From IMG/VR virus record IMGVR_UViG_3300021420_000892, positions 1 to 25,292 of that record: 25,292 bases of DNA. One strand, 5' to 3'. Made by a program: the position numbers and the translations under genes. This document shows, in pieces, positions 7,920-15,082 of the stretch. This stretch comes from a virus. A model generated the notes under the pieces. The model was given only the letters and a program-made list of their open reading frames with translations. It was not told the DNA's origin and did no database searches. Numbering within the stretch: position 1 is the stretch's first letter; each line of letters opens with the position of its first letter.

Positions 7920-10631
7920 ATGAGCACGAGTGAAAACGCGATCCTGAAAGACACGCAGCGCGGCGCGGCCGTCGAGGCCGACGGCAATGCGCCGACGCAG
8001 TCGGTGCAGCTCGGCGGCGGGATTTCGCTCGGACTCGATTCGCAGAGCGATCCTGGGACGGAGGCGCTCGGCCCGAATAACGAGCGCCTGGAGCAAACTG
8101 CGCCGCGGCTGGTGAACGCGTTGCGCGAGCTTGTGGTGCAGTTTCGCCAGGAAGGGATCGTTGCGCGGCGTCACGAAATCCGGCGCATTCGCCAGGCGCG
8201 GCTTTTCTGGCAGGGGCTGCAATACGCCTGGTGGAATCCGCAGGACATGAATTGGCACCTGCCGTGGGAAGCGAAGATCTATGACGATTCGGCGCTGGAA
8301 GAAATGCCGCGGTTTCAGTTCGTTACGAATTTGTATCAGGCATTCGGGCTGTCGTTTGTCTCTGTGATCAGCCAGGACGTGCCGGCCACGCGTTTCTATC
8401 CGCAATCGACGCTGAGCGACGCCGATATCGAGACAGCCAAGGCCGCTTCGCAAGTGGCGGACCTGATCGAGCAAAATAATCGCGTGCAGCAGTTGCTTAC
8501 TGGAGTGGGATTTTATCTGTGGACCGACGGCAAAATCGGCGGGTACGTGCGCTACGTTGCCGATGGGCAGCGCTTCGGATGGCGCGAGGAATTGCTGCTC
8601 GAAGAGCGGTGGGTTCGGCTGGGCCGCGATGCTTACGTTTGCTCGAAGTGCGGGGCGGAAAGCGAAGCCGGCGACGATTTAAGCGTCGCAAATGCACAGG
8701 GAAAAGCCCCAGGTGACCCAACTGCCACCCCAACGCGCGCAAAAGCAGCGCGCGTTGAGGACCTCGGGAGCGTCGGGTTACACTGGGCTACAAGTGCGGA
8801 GCAAAACCAACAGAGAGATTCTTCGGGCCAACACATCAGCCGTCAGAATGACGGTTCGCCGCAATGGTCGCCAAGCTTTCTGACTGGGACGATGTGCGCG
8901 CAATGCGGCGCGACGCTCGGCGCGAACGACTTTCGACCGGCACCGCTGGTGCCGGTGCCACAAAGTGTTGGCACGCGCCGCGTGGCTAACGGCCAGGAAG
9001 TGATTTCCATCGTCGGCGGCCTCGAGCTGAATACGCCCGTCTGGGCCAACGAGCAGTACGAGTTCCCGTATCTGCAATGGCAGATGGAAGTGCACCGCGC
9101 GAAGCTGAAGGCGGCTTTCCCGCACGCGGCCGACAAGATCCAGATGGGCGGCCCGCAAGGGGCGGACGATATTTATGCGCGAGCGACGCGCATCGCCGTC
9201 TCGCAAGGCATGCCGACAATTCATCCGGGCGATGCGCTTTTCAATCTGATCACGTTTTCGCGCACCTGGATTCGTCCGTGGGCGTTTTATTCCATCGAGG
9301 ACGCCGCGGTGCGCGATCAGCTTCTGCGGCTATTTCCCGACGGCTGCTACGTGGCATTCGCTGGTGAGACTTACTGCGAATCGCGCAATGAATCGATGGA
9401 CGATTGCTGGCGCGTGATGCATGCGTTGCCGGGCGATGGGCAGAATCGCCCGAGCGTGGGCGATTCGCTGATCGAAGTGCAGGAGCGATACAACACGCTT
9501 TCCAATATTCAGGCCGAGACTTACGAATACGGTGTGCCGCCGATCTACGCGGATCCGCAGGTGCTCGATTTTGACGCGCTCGCGAATCAAACCGCGGAAC
9601 CAGCGGCGCATTATCCGGCGCGGGCGAGGCCGGGAATGTCTCTGGCGGACGGGTTTTTCCAGCCGGCACCGGCGCAAGTGCCGCCGGACATGCTGCGGCA
9701 TCAGCAAGACCTGATCGGGCCCATCGCCCAATTCCTCACGGGACTTTTTCCGGCCGTGTTTGGCGGAGAAATGGAAAACGTGAAAACTGCGAGCGGCTAC
9801 GCCATGGCTCGCGATCAGGCGCTCGGGCGGCTGGGACTCGTTTGGCGGCGCCTCAAATCTTTTTATTGTGACGTGATGCTGCTGGCGGTGGATTGCTTCC
9901 GCAAAAGCCGCCCCAGCGATGTGGAGATTCCGTTTCTCGGCGCGGGCGGGGAATTCGAGGCGCGATTCATCCGCCTGGCGAACCTTAAAGGGAATATCCA
10001 GGCGCATCCGGAATCGGACGAGACGTTCCCGCGGCTGAAATCGCAGCAACGCGCCGTGCTGCAACAGCTCATGACTAATCCCGATCCGACCATTCAGGCC
10101 GCTCTGCGCGAGCCGGCCAATCTCGGGTTCGTCAAGTCGCTGGTGGGCTTGAGCGAACTCGTCGTGCCGGGAGATGACGCGCGCAATAAACAGCTGCGCG
10201 AGATTCAGGCTTTGTTGACGGCGGGGCCTCTTTTTTCGCCGCAAGCTCGCCTTACCGGCGACGTTGCGGCGTTCGACAACCCCATTCATGCGGGGCCGGA
10301 TGCACTGACTGGGCCCGGCAAGACCGGAGCTGCCGTTGGCGGGGACTTCGGCCTGGGTGCCACAACTTCTCCGCCGGGCGCGGAAGACACGCCCGGCCTT
10401 CTGCCCGCGGTCCGATCTACGGTGCCGGTGGATGAGTTGCTGGACGATCACGCGACGGAATTCGAGGAGTGCCGGCGGTGGGCAAGTTCGGATGCCGGCC
10501 AGATCGCTCGCGCGCAGAATCCCGCGGGTTTTGCCAATGTACGCGCGCACGCGGCGGAACACGCCGCAGCGCTCGCGCGGCAGCAGGCACAAGCCGCGCC
10601 GCTCAAAGCCGGCTCTGTTGTGCCGCGCTGA
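7920..10631 (+). CDS. Portal-like protein with a repeat-interrupted zinc ribbon
   Basis: A 903-residue protein between terminase and scaffold/capsid genes, called portal by position, size and general character (IRRIRQARLFWQGLQYAWWN; FVTNLYQAFGLSFVSVISQD; long helical stem and C-terminal part). Portals form the dodecameric DNA entry ring. ATG 7920 follows GAGGA at 7912-7916. A zinc-ribbon-like pair occurs as CSKC (241-244) and CAQC (326-329), separated by about 80 residues because two repeats are inserted in frame (residues about 261-312). Another repeat encodes residues about 773-789, and the Arg codon plus TGA stop belong to a further repeat. Despite these insertions no stop codon interrupts the frame, implying selection. 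I cannot exclude that it is a portal fused to extra domains. Confidence 0.8.
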   Translation: MSTSENAILKDTQRGAAVEADGNAPTQSVQLGGGISLGLDSQSDPGTEALGPNNERLEQTAPRLVNALRELVVQFRQEGIVARRHEIRRIRQARLFWQGLQYAWWNPQDMNWHLPWEAKIYDDSALEEMPRFQFVTNLYQAFGLSFVSVISQDVPATRFYPQSTLSDADIETAKAASQVADLIEQNNRVQQLLTGVGFYLWTDGKIGGYVRYVADGQRFGWREELLLEERWVRLGRDAYVCSKCGAESEAGDDLSVANAQGKAPGDPTATPTRAKAARVEDLGSVGLHWATSAEQNQQRDSSGQHISRQNDGSPQWSPSFLTGTMCAQCGATLGANDFRPAPLVPVPQSVGTRRVANGQEVISIVGGLELNTPVWANEQYEFPYLQWQMEVHRAKLKAAFPHAADKIQMGGPQGADDIYARATRIAVSQGMPTIHPGDALFNLITFSRTWIRPWAFYSIEDAAVRDQLLRLFPDGCYVAFAGETYCESRNESMDDCWRVMHALPGDGQNRPSVGDSLIEVQERYNTLSNIQAETYEYGVPPIYADPQVLDFDALANQTAEPAAHYPARARPGMSLADGFFQPAPAQVPPDMLRHQQDLIGPIAQFLTGLFPAVFGGEMENVKTASGYAMARDQALGRLGLVWRRLKSFYCDVMLLAVDCFRKSRPSDVEIPFLGAGGEFEARFIRLANLKGNIQAHPESDETFPRLKSQQRAVLQQLMTNPDPTIQAALREPANLGFVKSLVGLSELVVPGDDARNKQLREIQALLTAGPLFSPQARLTGDVAAFDNPIHAGPDALTGPGKTGAAVGGDFGLGATTSPPGAEDTPGLLPAVRSTVPVDELLDDHATEFEECRRWASSDAGQIARAQNPAGFANVRAHAAEHAAALARQQAQAAPLKAGSVVPR
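8702..8794. repeat. Family A/B repeat inside the portal gene
   Basis: AAAAGCCCCAGG (left) and CTGGGCTACAAG (right) bound a family B-like hairpin (about 8725-8767, CCCCAACGCGCGC / GCGCGCGTTGAGG). It is read in frame as part of the portal, between the two CxxC pairs. It is more diverged than the intergenic copies. Confidence 0.8.
8816..8853. repeat. Family C repeat inside the portal gene
   Basis: AGATTCTTCGGGCC and CGTCAGAATGACGG match the intergenic copy at 13366-13402 nearly end to end. It lies 21 nt after the A/B copy and is translated within the zinc-ribbon spacer. Confidence 0.75.
10237..10285. repeat. Hairpin E5 inside the portal gene
   Basis: Outer stem CGCCGCAA/TTGCGGCG (10237-10244/10264-10271), a 2x2 mismatch, inner stem TCGCC/GGCGA, loop TTACC, then TT and the tail CGACAACCCCAT. 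It is nearly identical to the copy at 15095-15145, and both are translated in the same frame (PQARL...DVAA.DN). Confidence 0.8.
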
Positions 10632-10651
10632 AGACCGCGGCGCTACGTTTA
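10622..10651. repeat. Family D repeat containing the portal stop codon
   Basis: GCCGCGCTGAAGACCGCGG followed by CGCTACGTTTAA matches the core of the copy at 2698-2729. The TGA stop of the portal (10629-10631) lies within it, so the native C-terminus may have been replaced. The strong GGAGG for the next gene follows at 10666-10670. Confidence 0.65.
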
Positions 10652-10674
10652 AATCGAACTTGGTTGGAGGAAAA

Positions 10675-11880
10675 ATGGAGCAGGGAAGCAGTGCAAGCGC
10701 GCTGGCGGCGCGTACGGCAGGTATGACAGACGAACAGATTCTGGACCTCGATCTCGAGGCTTTGCAAAATGGCGGAGGCGTTGGAGCGCAGGGAACTCCC
10801 GCTGGTTCTGTCGGAGCTTCTGCGGATTTTGGCGATGAATGGGAAGCTGTAGAAACTTCTTTTGGCTCGCAGGGCGCCGTGATGTCCACGGCCCCTGCGA
10901 GACTCGACAACACCAATACGCCTGCGCCAGATCCACATGGCGTAAGGTCGAGCGTGCCTGAAAAGGCTGGCGCGAATGCGCAAGGCGAGCCCTTCGGGAA
11001 TAACCCTCAGGGCGAGCCTGCGTGGCTGAAGCGGCTCGAGACGCAACCTGCGGCTGCAGCCGAAGCGCGCCAGTGGCGCGAGGCGGCGAAGGACGTGGCC
11101 ACGCTGGACGCGGCTTACTTCAGCGGCGACGCCGGAGCGCGCTCGGGACTGGCTGCGCGGCTCTACCAGAGCGATCCCGCGGCGTTTCGTGAAATGCTGG
11201 CGGAAAGCGCGCGCATGCTGGCGTCGCGCGATCCGCAGGCGCTGGCGGAGCTTGCGCGGCAACTCGGAGTCAGTGAGGCGCAGGCGCCGGGTACTGCGAC
11301 GAAATCGCTAGGCCAGGCGGCGCGATCCGCCGAGTCTGGCGTTGCGACGCAAAACCAAATGTCCCCCGACAATCTCGGCACCGCTGCGTTTCCCGCGGAA
11401 GCCTACCGCGCGTTTGAATCCGCGACCAACGAAGACGTGGCGAGGAGCACTCGCGAGGCCATCGAGCGCACACTGGGCTCCACGCTGCCCGAAGGCATCG
11501 GCGAGGGTGCGCGGCGGCGGATCGGCGACGACATTTTTCAGGAACTACACGCGACGCTTTCCGCAGATCGCGAACTAAGCCGGCAAGTGGGCGATATCCT
11601 GCGCGGGTGGCATTTCGATGGCGCGACGAAGCAGCAGATCGTTTCGCTGATTTCGAGTCGTGCTCGCGCGGCGATGCCGGAGGTGTCGCGGCGCGTGGTC
11701 GCGGAGTGGACTTCGTCGGTGCTTGCTTCCGACCGAGCTCGCGCGGCGCGCGTGGATGCGGCAGCTTCGCGGCGAGACATCACAGGAGGACGCCTACCTG
11801 CCGCAGTTCCGGCCAATGCGCTGACTCCGCGAAGGGTCGATTACTCCCGTATGAGCGACGAACAAATCCTGGACCTGTAA
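10675..11880 (+). CDS. Scaffold-like / prohead core protein
   Basis: ATG 10675 with GGAGG at 10666-10670; 401 residues. It sits between portal and major capsid genes, the usual place for the scaffolding protein that guides procapsid assembly. Composition is Ala/Glu/Arg/Gln-rich with long predicted helices (about 290-385), and the N-terminal half is low in complexity. The short motif DEQILDL occurs at residues 19-25 (MTDEQILDLDLE) and again as the very last residues (MSDEQILDL-stop). Such terminal motifs could contact coat or portal; this is inference. Residues about 64-81 are encoded by a family E hairpin in frame. No protease signature is seen. Confidence 0.65.
   Translation: MEQGSSASALAARTAGMTDEQILDLDLEALQNGGGVGAQGTPAGSVGASADFGDEWEAVETSFGSQGAVMSTAPARLDNTNTPAPDPHGVRSSVPEKAGANAQGEPFGNNPQGEPAWLKRLETQPAAAAEARQWREAAKDVATLDAAYFSGDAGARSGLAARLYQSDPAAFREMLAESARMLASRDPQALAELARQLGVSEAQAPGTATKSLGQAARSAESGVATQNQMSPDNLGTAAFPAEAYRAFESATNEDVARSTREAIERTLGSTLPEGIGEGARRRIGDDIFQELHATLSADRELSRQVGDILRGWHFDGATKQQIVSLISSRARAAMPEVSRRVVAEWTSSVLASDRARAARVDAAASRRDITGGRLPAAVPANALTPRRVDYSRMSDEQILDL
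10866..10917. repeat. Hairpin E6 inside the scaffold-like gene
   Basis: Outer stem CTCGCAGGG/CCCTGCGAG (10866-10874/10893-10901), single unpaired C10875, inner stem GCCGTG/CACGGC, loop ATGTC, then ACT and the tail CGACAACACCAAT (10905-10917). TTTGG precedes it. Same architecture as 15039-15076 with different stem sequence. Confidence 0.85.
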
Positions 11881-11893
11881 TGCCTTTGGTCTC

Positions 11894-12130
11894 ATGACAG
11901 GGATCGCCACCGACGTTGGGGCTCAGAATGCGATGGAGGGGGACCAGAACCTGAGGCGAACAGGCAAGACCACGACAGATGCAATTTCATTTATAGTCCA
12001 TAGGGATGGGTCGCCTCCGACAGATGATGAGGTAATGCACCTGGGCAATGTGGAGCATGCCGAACCGTACAAAATTGGAAGCGTTTACCTGTACAGGGAG
12101 AAAAAGCCTACAGTCACGAGAACCAGATAA
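11894..12130 (+). CDS. Small hypothetical ORF (78 aa)
   Basis: ATG 11894 has no clear Shine-Dalgarno. The product is hydrophilic with one aromatic-rich end (PYKIGSVYLYREKKP). It overlaps the longest version of the beta-propeller frame that follows. The codon pattern is less biased than in the neighbouring phage genes, so it may be a remnant carried in together with the propeller gene. No family recognised. Confidence 0.35.
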   Translation: MTGIATDVGAQNAMEGDQNLRRTGKTTTDAISFIVHRDGSPPTDDEVMHLGNVEHAEPYKIGSVYLYREKKPTVTRTR

Positions 12131-13265
12131 ATCAGCCCGCACGGCCCAGGTTAAGGGCGCAGCGGTACCGCGAAAAATCGCCTGGTTCCTTCTGATGACG
12201 GCTCTTCTGCTCGCGGGCAGGGCGAAGGCGCAGTGTGGGAATGGGGCGAACTTTACCGTTTGTCCCGTCGCGGACCGAATTTACATCAACACGGATAAAA
12301 GGCTTGGAGCGCTACGGCTTTCTGACGGAAGCATATTGTGGCAGATTGACCTTCCCCCCAGGGAAGAGAGCTACACGGCAACGGCGGCCACGAAGGATGT
12401 AGTGGCGGTCTGGGCCGGCTTTCCCGACACCGGGATCTACGCATTCGATGCGAAGACAGGCAGACCTGCCTGGCGAATCAACACGAGTTCGTACGGGATT
12501 ACAGCAGTCGGGCCTTACTTCGTGTTCAGTGATGCGGAGCACTGGGAAGCGCTCACGGCAGTGGACGACAAGACAAGAAAAAGGATCTGGCACCATAGCG
12601 GAAGCAGACCCACCCGGGGAGGCGTCAGCATGCTGGTCGCCGCCGATGAAGAGATTCTCACCGAGTTCTTTGCGATTAACGGCCATTCCGGCCAAATTTT
12701 GAAACGGTGGCCAAGGGCGTGGGTGGTTTCCGCGGGTGCGTTGAGCGACAAATTTGTCGCCATCGGAACTCGTGATGCAGGGCGCAAGACGAATAAAGTA
12801 GCCGCTTACTCTCTTCCCGGTTACGAGATGTTATGGGTGAGAGACAATGCCGAGGGAAGACAGGTCGAAGCCATCGCGACGGACAGTGATCACGTCCTCG
12901 TGGCGAGCAGTCCTTGGGATGCGGAGAGCTTTAGCCCTGGAGAAATCAGGCTGGAAGTCCTCAAAGCTTCTTCCGGGGACGCGATCTGGACCAAGACAAT
13001 AAACTCGAGCGGGCCGCTGGCTTCGCCGGTCGGGCTAAGCCAGGGCATCGCGGTCTTTGCCACGGGCGAATCAGCGCATTCGCGCATCGTGCAGGGCTTT
13101 GACGCTGCCACAGGGCAGTTGAAATGGACGGTTCGGACCGACCAAAGGATTGACGGGGTGACCTGCGTTGGATCGAGCTGTTATGTCGGTGGTGAAATCG
13201 GCGAGGTCCTGGCAATTGATGTGCAGACCGGCGCGCAGCGCTGGTATCGAGTTTCCACACAATAG
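12048..13265 (+). CDS. PQQ-type beta-propeller repeat protein, secreted
   Basis: The frame is open from ATG 12048, but the likely mature protein begins near 12231 after a signal-peptide-like segment (VPRKIAWFLLMTALLLAGRA, cleavage after AKA). No normal start codon lies just before it, so the start is uncertain. Eight PQQ/quinoprotein-like repeats with a Gly-x-x-x-Trp type signature can be counted: LRLSDGSILW, FDAKTGRPAW, VDDKTRKRIW, INGHSGQILK, YSLPGYEMLW, LKASSGDAIW, FDAATGQLKW, IDVQTGAQRW. This fits one complete eight-bladed propeller. Such domains bind PQQ in dehydrogenases or act as scaffolds; no dehydrogenase module is fused here. It interrupts the scaffold-capsid gene order and is not a usual virion protein, so it looks like an acquired cargo (moron) gene. 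Confidence 0.78.
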   Translation: MWSMPNRTKLEAFTCTGRKSLQSREPDKSARTAQVKGAAVPRKIAWFLLMTALLLAGRAKAQCGNGANFTVCPVADRIYINTDKRLGALRLSDGSILWQIDLPPREESYTATAATKDVVAVWAGFPDTGIYAFDAKTGRPAWRINTSSYGITAVGPYFVFSDAEHWEALTAVDDKTRKRIWHHSGSRPTRGGVSMLVAADEEILTEFFAINGHSGQILKRWPRAWVVSAGALSDKFVAIGTRDAGRKTNKVAAYSLPGYEMLWVRDNAEGRQVEAIATDSDHVLVASSPWDAESFSPGEIRLEVLKASSGDAIWTKTINSSGPLASPVGLSQGIAVFATGESAHSRIVQGFDAATGQLKWTVRTDQRIDGVTCVGSSCYVGGEIGEVLAIDVQTGAQRWYRVSTQ

Positions 13266-13365
13266 TCCGTACGCGAACCCTAGTGCATTCCTGCAATAAA
13301 CGTTGTCCGGAAGCTGCTCGGCGCACCAGCGCGAACGGTGGTTGCCCGCTATGCGAAGGGCAGTG

Positions 13366-13402
13366 AGATTCTTCGGGCCTCGAGACGACCCTCAGAATGA
13401 CA
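13366..13402. repeat. Family C repeat
   Basis: AGATTCTTCGGGCCT at the left and CTCAGAATGACA at the right, with a short divergent centre. It is part of the 412-nt gap 13266-13677 between the propeller and capsid genes, which otherwise holds the composite repeat at 13470-13655 and no recognisable gene. Confidence 0.8.
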
Positions 13403-13469
13403 AATTATCGTCACCGTAAATAAGGCCTAAGTCACACCGAAATCATTCGCAAGACACCGCGAGCGCGGG

Positions 13470-13655
13470 CCGCAGTGACCACTCCAGCACGCGCAACATC
13501 GGCACGTGCTGTGGACCCCGGTTCTGCGGCCACGGTGAGCGGCACAAGCCAAACCCGCACAGCCGACTTGGGCCATGCCCCAGTGCGCACGCCTTTCTTG
13601 TAGGCGAGAGCGCTGTTCGCTCTTAGGACGCGCGCATTGGGGACCCCGGGGCTGT
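13470..13655. repeat. Composite of two family B-like hairpins upstream of capsid gene
   Basis: First unit: CCGCAG (13470) and CTGCGG (13525) enclose CTCCAGCACG...CGTGCTGTGGACCCCGG. Second unit: CCCCAGTGCGCACGCC (from 13578) pairs with GCGCGCATTGGGGACCCC (ending about 13647) and holds an inner palindrome GCGAGAGCGCTGTTCGC. GGCACAAGCC and GGGGCTGTGCC form further arms. It ends about ten bases before the capsid ribosome binding site, so it will lie in the capsid leader if transcription starts upstream. Confidence 0.65.
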
Positions 13656-13677
13656 GCCACCAAAAGGAGAAAACACG

Positions 13678-14934
13678 ATGACGCAAATGCAAAATACGCA
13701 GACCATTGCGCTGCAACTGGAAAAGGTGCGGGACAAAGTGCCGCTGCTGTATGAACGCGACGACGTCCTGCTCAGCATGATCCAGCAGCGCGGAGACGTA
13801 GAGAAAGTCAGCTCGCGCAACATGCGGATTCCGCTGCAAGTGAACCCCGGAGGCAAAGGCGGCTCCTACAACGCCGATGGCGGCGATCTGGGGCGGGGCT
13901 CGGGCACCAGCTACGACGTGGCGCAGATTTCGCCGATCTTTTTCAGATTCGCGGTGGAGATCAGCAAACTCGTCGAGTACGCCACGAATGCGCGCGAGAA
14001 GGCCATCGAGAATGCCGCCAAGCGGGAAGTGGCGAACGGGATGAAGCAATTTCGCGCATTCCTGGACAAAGTGCTACAGACCGCCGGTAATGGCGTGCTG
14101 GGCACGATTGGTTCCGTGAGCGGCACGACGCTGACCATGAATACGCCGCCCGGCGCCGCACTTGTTTACGTGGGCCAGACGATCCAGGTTTACGACTCGA
14201 CCATCACGACGAATCGCGGCTCCTGCAACGTGGTCGCCGCCGATCCGATCAGCAGCACGCAGACGATCACTATCGACGCGTTGCCAACCGGAACCATCGC
14301 CACGGACGTAATCGTGCACGACGGACTTTCCGGCGCGCAGCCGACTTCGCTATTCGGCATCAAGTATCACCAGAACAATGCTACCACCGGGACATGGATG
14401 AATCTGAACCGCGCGACTTACCCGCAGCAGTTGCAGACGCCGCGCGTGAATGCGGCGAATTCCGCGCTCGTACCCGGCTATGTGCGCCTGGCCATCAACA
14501 AGGTTCGCAAAGCGTTGGGCATTGGCCATCTCGGCAAACTGATCGCTTATACCTCGGTCGAGCAGGAACATGCCTGGGAGAATCTGGGCATCACCATCAG
14601 CCAGGTGATCAAGGAAAACGCCAGCGGCAGCGCCAACGATCTCGATCTGCTCTTTTCGGGGCGCAAGACGATGTCCGGCGTGCCGATCAAATCTTCCATC
14701 AATGCCGATCAGACGCGCGTGGATTTTCTCGACCTGTCGCACTGGGGACGCGCGGTGATCAAGGATATCGACTATTTCGAGGTGGGCGACCAGACGGTCT
14801 TCCCGATATACGGAACCTCGGGAGGACTCTCTGCGGCATTTATTTTCTATTTTGACACCGGCTTCCAGGTGTTTTCCGATTCGCCTCGCAGCGGGGCCTA
14901 TATCGACGGGCTGGCGAGACCGACGGGCTACTAG
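13678..14934 (+). CDS. Major capsid protein, HK97-like
   Basis: ATG 13678 with AAGGAG at 13664-13669 is chosen over the in-frame GTG at 13654; 418 residues. The protein shows the style of phage coat proteins: a polar N-terminal arm, a long helix (VEYATNAREKAIENAAKREV, about 99-118), a Gly-rich beta stretch, and a C-terminal region with aromatic strands (DLSHWGRAVIKDIDYFEVGD, FPIYGTSGGLSAAFIFYFDT). Residues about 138-217 (GTIGSVSGTTLTM...VGQTIQVYDS...ATDVIVHDGL) form a separate beta unit, like the insertion domains of P22- or phi29-type coat proteins. Position after portal and scaffold agrees. The strong ribosome binding site and the hairpins directly after the stop fit a highly expressed gene. 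Confidence 0.85.
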   Translation: MTQMQNTQTIALQLEKVRDKVPLLYERDDVLLSMIQQRGDVEKVSSRNMRIPLQVNPGGKGGSYNADGGDLGRGSGTSYDVAQISPIFFRFAVEISKLVEYATNAREKAIENAAKREVANGMKQFRAFLDKVLQTAGNGVLGTIGSVSGTTLTMNTPPGAALVYVGQTIQVYDSTITTNRGSCNVVAADPISSTQTITIDALPTGTIATDVIVHDGLSGAQPTSLFGIKYHQNNATTGTWMNLNRATYPQQLQTPRVNAANSALVPGYVRLAINKVRKALGIGHLGKLIAYTSVEQEHAWENLGITISQVIKENASGSANDLDLLFSGRKTMSGVPIKSSINADQTRVDFLDLSHWGRAVIKDIDYFEVGDQTVFPIYGTSGGLSAAFIFYFDTGFQVFSDSPRSGAYIDGLARPTGY

Positions 14935-14948
14935 CGCGCCATTTTTAG

Positions 14949-15000
14949 CGCCAAAAGCGGCGTGATTCAGCACGCGCTTTTGGCGTTCGACAACACCAAT
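14949..15000 (+). terminator. Bulged hairpin E2 after capsid gene, with conserved tail
   Basis: Outer stem CGCCAAAAGC/GCTTTTGGCG (14949-14958/14976-14985), unpaired G14959, inner stem GCGTG/CACGC, loop ATTCAG. TTTAG precedes it and TT plus CGACAACACCAAT (14988-15000) follows. Lying 14 nt after the capsid stop it may end or attenuate transcription, although its T run is short. Confidence 0.7.
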
Positions 15001-15038
15001 GCGTTTTATCCCCTCCACCCACGAAACGACTTCTTTAG

Positions 15039-15076
15039 GCCGGAAAAATGGCGTGATTGACACGCCTTTTTCCGGC
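15039..15076 (+). terminator. Bulged hairpin E3, strong terminator shape
   Basis: Outer stem GCCGGAAAAA/TTTTTCCGGC (10 bp), unpaired T15049, inner stem GGCGTG/CACGCC (6 bp), loop ATTGA; TTTAG precedes it. The inner stem followed by TTTTT is a good intrinsic terminator, and the A run on the other side would make it bidirectional. Confidence 0.75.
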
Positions 15077-15082
15077 ACGACG

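Noticed and set aside
9330-10916. Long minus-strand frame (528 codons) opposite portal and scaffold genes
   Set aside because: Arg/Pro/His-rich shadow of a G+C-rich gene with good + strand start, function and neighbours; no ribosome binding site or recognisable domain.
11894-12130. Programmed frameshift joining the 78-aa ORF to the propeller gene
   Set aside because: No slippery heptamer is evident in the overlap and the two products have nothing in common; an uncertain start codon explains the overlap better.
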